Source of the DNA: Areca catechu
Lineage: Eukaryota; Streptophyta; Magnoliopsida; Arecales; Arecaceae
Direction: 5' to 3'
Assembly (NCBI GenBank): GCA_021397845.1
Contig: CM038052.1
Span: forward strand, 137,087,854-137,151,853
DNA: 64,000 nt
The notes beneath the pieces are model-generated. The model was not told where the DNA came from, did no database searches, and saw nothing but the letters and a program-made list of their open reading frames with translations. How positions within the stretch are numbered: position 1 is the first letter of the stretch; each line of letters starts with the position of its first letter. Of the stretch, positions 55,850-64,000 are shown in pieces. Both the position numbers and the translations under genes were made by a program.

Positions 55850-57226
55850 GACTGTAGAACTCCCGGGCGAATACTCTGCATGATTGGCCACTGCCACTAC
55901 CAACACCTCCAACCGAACCTTTGTAGAGCATCTGCAATGCCCCAGCATTGCAGAAGAGCTGACCGAGGTTCACCAAGTTGAGTAGGAGGCCTCATGGATG
56001 GACCCAATCTATGTGTTCCTGGTCAAAGGGATACTCCCGGATGATCCGACCGAGGCTAAGCATGTGCGCTGGATGGCTTCTAAGTACGTCATCCTTGATG
56101 GCATCCTCTACAAATGGTCATTCTCACAACCGCTGTTGAAGTGCTTGGGGCTAACCAGTGCAGACTAAGCACTCAGAGAGGTACATGAAGGCATCTACGA
56201 TGACCATCTTGGAGGGAGATCCTGGCTTATAAAGTCATACAGCAGGGATACAATTGGCCTACAATCTAGAAGGATGCGTCAGACTTTGTCCGAAAGTGTG
56301 ACGCATGTCAAAGGTACTCTAATATCCAAAGGAGGCCTGCTAGCCAGCTGACCCTGCTTATGATGCCTTGGCCATTTGCACAATGGGGCCTGGACATTTT
56401 GTGACCCTTTCCCCCGGCATCCAGCCAATGGAAATTCCTTCTTATGGCCATTGATTACTTCACCAAGTGGGTGGAGGCTGAACCATTGGCACAAATAACG
56501 GAGGCCAAGGTGGAGAACTTTGACCATAACTGCATTATCTTCTGATTCGACATCCTATAGACAATCATTACTGATAATGGAAGACAATTCGACAACTCTA
56601 AGTTTCGAGATTTCCGCCAACAATATCACATCTCCCATCGGCTTACATCGGTCGGTCACCCTCAGTCCAATGGAGAAGCTGAGGTTACTAATTGGACGAT
56701 CCTACATGGACTGAAGACCCGACTGAATGAAGCCAAAGGGCTTTGGGCAGAAGATCTTCACTCATTGCTTTGGGCAAATCAGATGATCGCTCGAACGGCG
56801 ATAGGGGAGACTCCATTCAACCTGACCTATGGAAGCGAAGTAGTCATCCCCATGGAAGTCGCTTTGCAATCCCTCCGGATTGATCACTTCGCTGAGCTGA
56901 CCGACTCAGAGCAACGGAGGGCTGACCTAGATTTACTTGAAAAAACCAAGCTTTGTACCAGTTTGAAGATGGCAACTTACCGTCAGAAGATGGCTAAATA
57001 TTACAATTTGCGGACCAAAGCATGAACTTTCTGGGTCGAAGATCTGGTTTTGCGAAGGACTGAGATTTCAAGACCAACTGAGCAAGAAAAATTCATCCAT
57101 TACTGGGAGGGACCCTATCGAGTCGTTGAGCTGATTCGAGTCGAAACCTACCAACTCAAACATTTAGACGGATAGCAGATAGCATGTCCGTGGAATGTAG
57201 ACAACCTTCGTAAGTATTATCAATAA
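55850..57226 (+). pseudogene. E integrase
   Basis: The zinc-binding part is at about 55990-56330 (DGILYKWSFS, REVHEGIYDDHLGG, VRKCDACQRYS). In the core, the first catalytic Asp is in WGLDIL near 56393, the second in ITDNGRQF near 56570, and the Glu in SNGEAEV near 56675. The open frame 56765-57025 carries ARTAIGETPFNLTYGSE. The C-terminal domain ends PWNVDNLRKYYQ with a stop at 57224-57226. The DDE triad is visible, but stops lie between the parts. Confidence 0.8.
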
Positions 57227-57246
57227 AGTCTATAATTTTTTCTAAG

Positions 57247-57701
57247 GCGGCTCACTTCCAAAAGACTGACCCCGTTCGGCAACGGCTCTAAGGCAGCCCA
57301 CTCCAAAAGTTGACCCCAGTCGGCAAAGGCTCTAAGGTAGCCCACTTCCAAAAGTCCGACCCTGGTCGGTAAAGGCTCTAAGGTAGCCTACATCCAAAGT
57401 CTGACCCCGGTCGACAAAGGTTCTAAGGCAGCCCGCTTCCAAAGTTCGACCCCGGTCGGCAAAGGATCTAAGGTAGCCGGCTCCCAAAAGTCCGACCACG
57501 GTCGGCAAAGGCTCTAAGGCAGCCTGCTCCCAAAAGTCCGACCCTGGTCGGCAATGGCTCTATGGTAGCCCACTTCCAAAAGTCCGACCCCGGTCAGCAA
57601 AGGCTCCAAGGCAGCCCACTTCCAAAATTCCGATCTGGTCAGCAAAGGCTCCAAGGAAGCCCACTTCAAAAAGTCAGATCCTGGTTGGCAAAGGCTTCAA
57701 A
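57247..57701 (+). repeat. Ten tandem copies of a 44-46-bp unit downstream of E pol
   Basis: Each unit reads roughly GCAGCCCACTTCCAAAAG, then TCCGACCCCGGTCGGC, then AAAGGCTCTAAG. Ten full copies cover 455 bp, and the eleventh fades at GCAACCCAC. The central GACC..GGTC is a dyad. G/C-rich tandem repeats at this place are common in Tat elements. Copy-to-copy differences are substitutions and one-base gaps. Confidence 0.9.
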
Positions 57702-57719
57702 GCAACCCACAAGGAGGAC

Positions 57720-57900
57720 AGGCCTCAAATTTAGACGAACCGATGGACCAATACTTGGCGAGATTTCTATGTACCTAGGTCCGGATCAAGCTATTGTCCA
57801 TTAGCCATCATATAGGCCTCAATTTGAACGAGCCGACAGGCTGACACTTGGGAATTTTCCTAAATGTTCAAATTCGGATTAAGCTAGCACTTGGCAACTA
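57720..57900 (+). repeat. Two imperfect 95-105-bp repeats following the 46-bp array
   Basis: The block GGCCTCAAATTTAGACGAAC to CGGATCAAGCTATTG recurs as GGCCTCAATTTGAACGAGCC to CGGATTAAGCTAGCAC. It is separate in sequence from the 46-bp unit. It may be a remnant of a second tandem family. Confidence 0.6.
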
Positions 57901-58063
57901 CTTCGAAAAGCTGGCAGTCCTAAAGAGCCGACCGAAATACTTTGAAGAATTTTAGAAAGAAGGTGTTCCGTTTTGTATACATCAACACACAAGTGACAAA
58001 AGGCTTCTTCTATTAAGTTTAAAGAAACTATTTACAAAGGTAGGTCAGACCTTTACAAACACC

Positions 58064-59081
58064 CTAGGTCTGACCCATCGAAGGTACGGCAAGGGCCTCA
58101 ACTTCGGCCCCGCCCGTTACAACTGGAGTTTCAGCTGAGACATCCATAGTCTCTACATCAGTTTGAGTTGGGGCTTCGGCCATGACCACTTCTACACCGC
58201 CTTCTGCCTAGTGCTCCCCTTCCTCTGCTGGTTCCCTTAGCTCGACGCCAAACAGGTCAAGCTCCAGAAAAAGTCTGGCCACCCTCTTCAAGCAGTTATC
58301 ATAGCCTTCTTTATAGAAGTCCAACGCCACTTCTTCTACCTCTTCGATGAAATTGGCCGAAGCCTTGTACTTCGCTACGGCATCCCGGACTTGTCCCGCC
58401 GCTAGCTCCTTGGCTTCCTCAAGCTAGAATGCCAACTTCACTGCAGTCGCCCGCTTAGCCTGGGCCCTCTCGTCCGCCTCAGCAAAATGCTCCTCTTCCT
58501 CTCTCAGCTGGCGGGTAAGGGAGTCCACCTTCACCTTCCTCCTTTTCAGCCTAGCTTCTTGATCAGCTAGCTACTCTTGCATCACCTTTGATGCCTCTTT
58601 CGATGACTCGACCTCCGCCTGGATGGCCAACAGCCTCTCCTCCATGGATCTCAAAGATGCCTCTATGGCCGCTTGAGCCATCTCTAGCTCCTGCACTCTC
58701 TTGGCAGAGGTCTTGGCCGCATGCAGTATCGACCAATGCCGTCATCCATCAAGGAGATGCCATGAAGAAGCTGTAAATAGAAGGTCAAATTAGCATAATG
58801 CAAAAAAATTGGGAGAAAATGAAAAGTACAATGGAGCAAGATGGGCGTTTTACCCTCATGAGGTCGCGGTAGGACTCCTTGGCTATGTCACTCAGATTTC
58901 TCTGAATGGACAGCTCCCAGTCGGCATCTGTCATGGCCCCCATGAGCAAACTCCATGCTCTTCTCGAATTATTCAGGGCATGCCAATGCTGGAATGCCTC
59001 CTGACGGACATCTTCCCTGGTATCTTCTCCATCCATCTCTCCCTCGGCTACCTCTACTTTGATCGCCTCGCCTTCGGCCAC
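58064..59081 (-). pseudogene. E extra ORF, antisense to pol, with a candidate intron
   Basis: Exon 1 (59081 to about 58854) encodes an acidic start and WHALNNSRRAWSLLMGAMTD, then SYRDLMR. A splice donor GTAAAA follows. The acceptor TTCTATTTACAG is near 58772. Exon 2 (to 58064) keeps one frame with three stops: a long coiled coil (LEMAQAAIEASLRSMEERLL, LADQEARLKRRKVK, AEADERAQAKRA), then LDFYKEGYDNCLKRVARLF and an acidic C-terminus. The stop is at 58064-58066. Antisense coiled-coil ORFs are known in the Tat lineage; their role is unknown. Confidence 0.65.
58772..58853 (-). other. Candidate spliceosomal intron in the antisense ORF of E
   Basis: Minus-sense GTAAAA donor after CTCATGAG and TTTACAG acceptor with a T-rich tract bound about 80 bp. 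The intron is more A/T-rich than the flanking exons. Coding similarity stops at the donor (DLMR) and a coiled-coil frame resumes downstream. Confidence 0.45.
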
Positions 59082-59483
59082 CCCTCCTTTGGCTGTCCCC
59101 TTTCCCTTGTCTATGAGGGGAACTAGCTCTTCCGGGTCAGTGAGTGATGGGGCCGACCCCCCGGTAGGAGCTGAAGACTTGGTGTCCTCTTCGCCATTAC
59201 CTTTGTAAGAGGGGCGCCATCTTCATCGAAGTCTAAGTCTACTACGGGCATAGGCCATTCCTTCTCCTACCTCTTCTATTGTCTCTCTGCAGTCGGCTCT
59301 GTGGTCGGCTCTAGGGCGGCCCTCTTCTTCACTGCCCACTAGCTTTGTCGATCTTCATTGCCTTTCCTGCTCCCGAAAAAGAGATCAGGGTGGACAATAA
59401 AAAGGAAACACAATGAAAAAAATGACATGAATGCATAGGAGGTCAGCCAACCCCGATGGCCCCTTTGTTCCTACCTAGGTGTT
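59082..59483 (-). other. E region beyond the antisense ORF, up to B3
   Basis: This probably holds the first part of the antisense ORF (Pro/Ser-rich, broken) and its promoter. The last 100 bases are A-rich. No clear gene can be delimited. Confidence 0.4.
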
Positions 59484-61792
59484 TGTTGGGAATTGTGTCC
59501 CAAAGCCAATCGCCTGGGTTGTAGGCGGTTGAGCTAGGTATTGTACTCTTTCTTTGAATTAATAAAATATATTTTTTGGCTACTCATCACATTTTATATT
59601 TCCTGAAATGAACTCTTTCCATGTAATGAAGTCCTTAGGACTACACTGACTTCGATACAGAGAGGATATATCGAGTGGTCCTTAAACCCTGTTCACAATC
59701 AAAGGATATATTATACTAGATGGCAATATATCAAGTATAGGTTGTTGTAGTTCACATCGTTTGGTTGTCCTCTTGACCAAATGAGTGTGGTGACACTGAT
59801 GTGATCTGCAAGTGGGATATGTGATATCTTATTGAACGTGACTCCGTGCAGCCCCTTTCTGCCAAAGGGATACTCACGATTGGATATGGGTATATGTGTC
59901 CCTCTGACCTGAGGTCATCACGGTAGCTTGCAAGCAACTCCCTATACTTTGGTGCAAGACTACCCAGATTTTAATCTGGTGACGAAAGGTTTCTGGATAT
60001 AGGCAAGTACTTGCGGAGTAGTGATGGACCAAGATGGAATTGACCTATCCAAACAGTTTGGATTGAATGTCTCGCAGTATCTCAATTTAGAAAAACCTCG
60101 GCCAGGGTAGTCCTAGTGAGAAGTCACTGGGCTTGCAAGGTTGAGACACGTAGTCGACTGACTCAGTCTGGGTTGGAAGCCTAATCTCAGTCGTCCTGAG
60201 CATTAGAGGTCAAAGGGATGAATTATACGGTAACCATATGCCAAAGATTCGATAGTTTGCTCCCTCATCATCGACCTATCCGGACGCCGGGACCCATTGC
60301 TAGATGGTTTTGTGCTGGTACTAGAATGTTCTAGTGCTACCGTTTAGGTTCAAACCTATGAGGTCACACGCCACAGAGGATTACTCTCTGATCCGGATAC
60401 CGATTTCGATTGAGAATCATCTTGATTTTATGGTCATAGTATTTTTGAGCACTCTTTTCTCCATCTTACCCTTGTCTGTGTCAACCGGAAATTGTTTTGG
60501 GCTGACAGGACTGCACCAGATTTTTCTGAATCAGTTTTGAACTAATTCGGAGTTCGTTTTGGCCTTCAATTGGTTATAAAAAAATTTAATCCATTGAACC
60601 AAGAGGTTTAAAAAGGGTTTGAACCGGTTCAATTGGATGGACCATCACTTGTTTAAATGGATTTGGTCCGGTTAATTGAACCAGCATTGCTTTTCTACCG
60701 TGTAACCGTTTACACATTGAAATCCAAGCGCCTGGAAACCAAAATGACTGAACGAACCATACATCGCTGGGCGTCTCTTCCACTCCCCCCACGCTATTTT
60801 AAACCTTGTATTATGGCTATTTAATGGGAGAATGGCTGCCGGTGTCTATTGGTTTTCCAAGCCTCTCCATCTCCCTCTTCCTTGCTGCCTATTTAAACCT
60901 CATCAGCGCCCCTGTTTCAGCCTATGTTATACAACGTGTGAAGAAGAAAACAGCAAGTGTGTGTTCTTCCCTTTGAGAGGCTGAGAGCTTGGTCCTTTTC
61001 CACCCATTGGGTACTAGTTAGGCTGGGATTTGGAGTGTGTGAGTGAGAGAAAAAAGCCTTGTTTCTTGTGCTCAAATTCCAATTCAGCAAAGCCCTGTTG
61101 CTAAAACTTACCGTGACCGAGTGTCTTCTTCCAGCGGCTAGCACCGCGTGTGGAGAGTGATCCGAGAATTCCGGGCGTGTCTCCCCTCTAGAGGGAGTAC
61201 CATTCTACTCCTAGGATCAAACCACGTGAGCAGGACTTGCTGCTGTTGCTCAAATACGAAGATTGAAGTTTGCTGTCCTGTTCTGCAACAACTTCTAGCA
61301 GCAGACTTTGGGCATTTTTGTACACTGTTTTTGCTATGTTTGGTTGCAAATATCGGTGCCAAATCGAAGACCACTCCAACCCCTAGCCACTGCTATAATT
61401 TGGGAGCAAACGAAGGCCCGGAAGGTGGTGTTTGGATGACGTTTTGAAAGCTCAAAACAGGGTATCCCATGGTCCAAGGAGGAAGAAGTCTGGAATAGAT
61501 TTATTCCTGCTATTCCAGCCTATTCCAGGTTTATCCCAGAGTTATTCCAACTGGAACAAAGGTATGAAATTTTTTTTTTTTAATCATGCATAAATACATT
61601 TATTTGTTTATTTTTGCAAATATTTTTATATGATGATACATGCCTACATGCAACATGAATAGATTAGGTTCTGGGCGGAGCAGTTTTCTATTGCGCGAAT
61701 TTTTAAAAAAGTTTTAAAATCCATTCTGCTCCCATAGCTGTTTGCATGCCTAGTGTAGGATCATGTCAAACCACCTGCACCATTTTCTTTCA
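59484..61792 (+). repeat. B3 5' LTR (2.3 kb)
   Basis: It starts TGTTGGGAATTGTGTCCC, a perfect family terminus, and ends TTTTCTTTCA. A TATTTAAA box lies near 60887-60896. The GGTTGTAGGCGGTTG stretch near 59517-59531 and the segment with GAGTGTGGTGACACTGATGTG are shared with B1 and B2. It does not carry the B1-type 456-bp duplication. Confidence 0.85.
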
Positions 61793-61793
61793 G

Positions 61794-61807
61794 TGGTATC
61801 ATAGCAG
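61794..61807 (+). other. B3 primer binding site (initiator Met tRNA type)
   Basis: TGGTATCATAGCAG lies one base after the LTR end. Compared with the perfect TGGTATCAGAGC there is one mismatch. Its presence shows that this LTR is a 5' LTR and not the missing 3' LTR of B1. Confidence 0.85.
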
Positions 61808-63308
61808 ATTGCATGTGTAACCTATTCCTGTATGCAAGTTTTTAGATTAAAATGGGTTAATCTAATAATGTATCCAGATTTCTTTTTGGAACCTTGTTGA
61901 GACCTTCACCATGACCGTGTGTCTTTGACACGATGCGGATCATCTGTGTTGGCCTCTTCAGAACGATCCTTAAAGAATTTTAAAATTAAAATATTTTAAT
62001 TTGATGATACATGTTATAGGGCATTTTATATGGATATGAAATATTTGTAAAATTTGAATCTTGATGCATGATTAGTTATGTAAAAATGTTTTACATTGTG
62101 ACTTAATTAAATTTATTTTAATTAAGTGTTTGGCTTATTAAAAAAACTTTTTAGGTTTATGAAATCTAATACAATTTGCATAAGCCATTTTGGGTTAAAT
62201 TGGGTTAGCTGACTAGTTGCGTTCATCACTGGGTTAGACCTAAGTTTAGTTGAACGGATTACAAGAAGATTAAACAAAAGTTGTTTAAGGCCTTTCTTTA
62301 GAACTATCTAATAGTTAGATTAGTTGATCCATTCATCTAAAATGGATCCAATTAGTGGCTCAATGGACGCCCGAGTCTTTAGGTTAGTCTGATCGAGTCT
62401 GGTAAACCGATTGGTGTCGAGTTAGGTTTGGCATTGTGATCATGGTTGTATGAGGCTACCTCTTCCTGGCTAACTTGGTTGGTGTCTAGGAAAGATGGTT
62501 TATGGTGGTTACTCACCCATGATCCCACTTACCCGACTAGTCGAGTCGACCAGAACTGATTGGAAAAGCTTAATGACTCGAGTTAACCCATGTCAACCAG
62601 GTTTATCGGTTTGACTGATCTATAGGTGCCCATGGATCAATTTGTTGATTTATTTCAACCCTTCTGGAATCTGATTGATTCAGTGGGAGGATGATCCATA
62701 TCCTTGTCTTTTTCTTCTATATTACTAAAAATCCTCTAAAATTATTAGGTCCTTAAAAAAGACTAAGTCAAAGAGTTGACAGTGTCTTAGCCTCCCATTA
62801 AGTTGGATAGAAATGTGTCCACTAGCTTGGTGTGCATCGGTAGTTCCATAGAACGGGTGTACATCCGGCGACTGGAATTCTATCTGATCGATGATGGTTC
62901 AGTGCAACCTCCTTAATGGGACCAGGTGGGCCGGCCATAGTCGGGCTTGGTCTTTAGTTAGCTGGAAGCATTGGATTTGTCATTTTAATGGTTGGACCTA
63001 ACCAGAGACCTGCAATAGGAGGCCCCTAGGCCGATTGGGGTGTTCTCTGGGGCAAAATGAAATACTGAAATTTGTTTAGCAAAACAATTAGTTTACGAAC
63101 CTACCTTTAGGCTCGTATGGGTGAGCTGGCCATAGTCGGGCTCATGCGAGTCCTATTGGATTTCGGTACCCACTTGGAAAAGTATTTTCACGGATTGGAG
63201 TTAGAGGCTACCAATCTGAAAAATTAGTGGGAGAAACCTTTAGACTAAAGTCCAAGTCTTTGTTTAAATTATTAATTCATAAACTAATTGGTCTTATTTT
63301 CTTTACAG
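61808..63308 (+). other. B3 leader (1.5 kb), no gene seen
   Basis: A/T-rich 5' untranslated region like that of B2 (31566-29981 inverted). It contains several short GGTTAG/TTAGGT words and the GGGCCGGCCATAGTCGGGC-like segment near 62930-62950. No conserved upstream ORF is visible. Confidence 0.7.
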
Positions 63309-64000
63309 ATGTCTTCAAATTTATCGCTCCGGTCACTTCTCGATAACGAGAAGTTAAAGGGTCACAACTTCGATAGTTGGTATCGAAGATTGAGAATCGT
63401 CTGGAGCATGAACGGATCCTCTATGTGATAACGGATCCGGCACTTGAATCCCTCCTGCTAATGCATGGAGTGCCGTCAAAGATGCTTATCTGAAGTGGGT
63501 CTCTGATCGGACTACTGTCCGATGCATTATGTTAGAGGCGATGAATGACGAGTTCAGTCGCAAATTCGAGGAGGCCCAACCTGATGAAATCCTACAAAAG
63601 TTGAAGGAATCCTTCGGCACCCCGGATAATGTAGAACGGTAAAAAGTATCTTGTGCCATCTATAATTCCAAGATGCCGAATTGCGGTTCAGTCACTGATC
63701 ATGTACTGTACATGATCGAGCTGATTGAAAAGTTGGACAAACTCGGATGCCCCTTGCACGAGCAGCTCGGCAAGGATGCGATCCTGAATTCTCTTCCCTC
63801 CTCCTATCTTGATTTTCTTGATCATTATAGAATGAACAAGCCTGCAGTCAACTACCATGGTCTTTTGGGGTTGCTGCATACTTTCGAGAAAGACCACCAA
63901 CTGAATAAGGGGGTGGTGAATTTAGTGGTAGGTAGTAGAGGTCGTCGTCCCTTAAAAAAAGGGAAGAAGAAAATAAATAAAAAGGGAAAGAAGGTGCAGA
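63309..64000 (+). pseudogene. B3 gag, frameshifted, continues beyond the window
   Basis: An ATG at 63309 opens MSSNLSLRSLLDNEKLKG, the same start as B2 gag. NFDSWYRRLRIV follows, then a one-base loss near 63400. A second shift near 63450 leads to DAYLKWVSDRTTVRCIM and FSRKFEEAQPDEILQKLKES. There is a stop at 63640-63642. The remainder is open: VTDHVLYMIELIEKLDKLG, HEQLGKDAILNSLP, YHGLLGLLHTFEKDHQLNK and a Lys/Gly-rich basic tail at the window end. The zinc knuckle is expected just downstream. Confidence 0.8.

Larger units (their letters stand above)
43351..59483 (+). mobile_element. Element E: Tat/Retand-like Ty3/gypsy, 3' LTR outside the window
   Basis: It starts TGTTGTACCGATCC after AATCC in C5. 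LTR, gag (split by C6), PR, RT, RNase H, second RNase H and integrase follow on the + strand to about 57226. Then come tandem repeats and an antisense ORF. At 59484 B3 interrupts it, and the 3' LTR is not seen. E belongs to the same lineage as D but to another family: its LTR and tandem repeats differ. Confidence 0.85.
59484..64000 (+). mobile_element. Element B3: Ty1/copia of family B, 5' part, open at window end
   Basis: LTR 59484-61792, primer site, leader and gag are in order on the + strand. It starts TGTTGGGAATTGTG as B1 and, inverted, B2. It is inserted in E after the antisense ORF; the left flank is GTGTT. The rest, including pol and 3' LTR, lies beyond 64000. Confidence 0.85.

Noticed and set aside
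57247..57701. CRISPR-like array
   Set aside because: Units are contiguous tandem copies with no unique spacers, in a plant gypsy element.
60334..61447. Small frames in the B3 LTR on both strands
   Set aside because: Overlapping frames on opposite strands in LTR sequence, with no equivalents in B1 or B2.
59484..61792. Could this LTR be the missing 3' LTR of B1?
   Set aside because: It is followed by a Met-tRNA-type primer site, a leader and gag, so it is the 5' LTR of another element (B3). It also lacks B1's 456-bp duplication.

Overview
The window looks like nuclear heterochromatin from a large, repeat-rich flowering-plant genome. I found no host gene, tRNA, rRNA or bacterial-type feature. 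Almost every base can be assigned to LTR retrotransposons: Ty1/copia of a SIRE-like and a second lineage, Ty3/gypsy of the Tat (Retand-like) lineage, and a short non-autonomous family with a chromodomain relic. A monocot host is a guess that sequence alone cannot settle. All coding regions carry stops and frameshifts, so these are relics.

Layout, outermost to innermost. Element A (SIRE-like copia, + strand) fills 1-2923 and is cut inside its reverse transcriptase by B1. B1 (copia with 2.3-kb LTRs, +) starts at 2924; its leader runs to 5849 and resumes at 40106-40804. Inside B1 sits D (Tat gypsy, - strand, 5850-40105, TSD AGAAT/AGAAC). D's two LTRs were each hit by a member of family C: C1 (+, 6251-12388) and C2 (-, 20627-39753, TSD TCGGA/TCAGA). 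C2 is interrupted by C3 (22938-36004, perfect TSD TACTA), whose LTRs are in inverted orientation. C3 is split by B2, a complete 10.3-kb copia (-, 23685-34015). B1's leader is also interrupted at 40805 by C5 (-). C5 is cut at 43351 by E (Tat gypsy, +). E contains C6 (-, 44731-52457) in its gag, and C6 contains a solo LTR, F (47766-49347, perfect TSD AAGAG). B3 (copia, +, B family) enters E at 59484 and runs off the window end. Two chains of six nested levels result: A>B1>D>C2>C3>B2 and A>B1>C5>E>C6>F.

Functionally, D and E have the usual Tat order: gag, protease, RT, RNase H, a second RNase H, integrase, then tandem repeats and an extra ORF on the strand opposite to pol. In E that antisense ORF has a plausible intron. 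B2 has gag, PR, IN, RT, RNH. Family C has 1.5-1.6-kb LTRs and about 3 kb inside. It keeps only a family-specific ORF (Gln-rich N-terminal part, acidic/Pro-rich C-terminal part) and the integrase tail with chromodomain. It lacks gag-like folds, PR, RT, RNase H and the integrase core in every copy, so it must have been mobilised in trans.

Best candidates for something undescribed are family C itself (six copies here) and the inverted-LTR insertion C3. Boundaries of the nested elements rest on terminal motifs, TSDs and comparison among copies in the window. Element names A-F are local labels. Identities and divergences were judged by eye.
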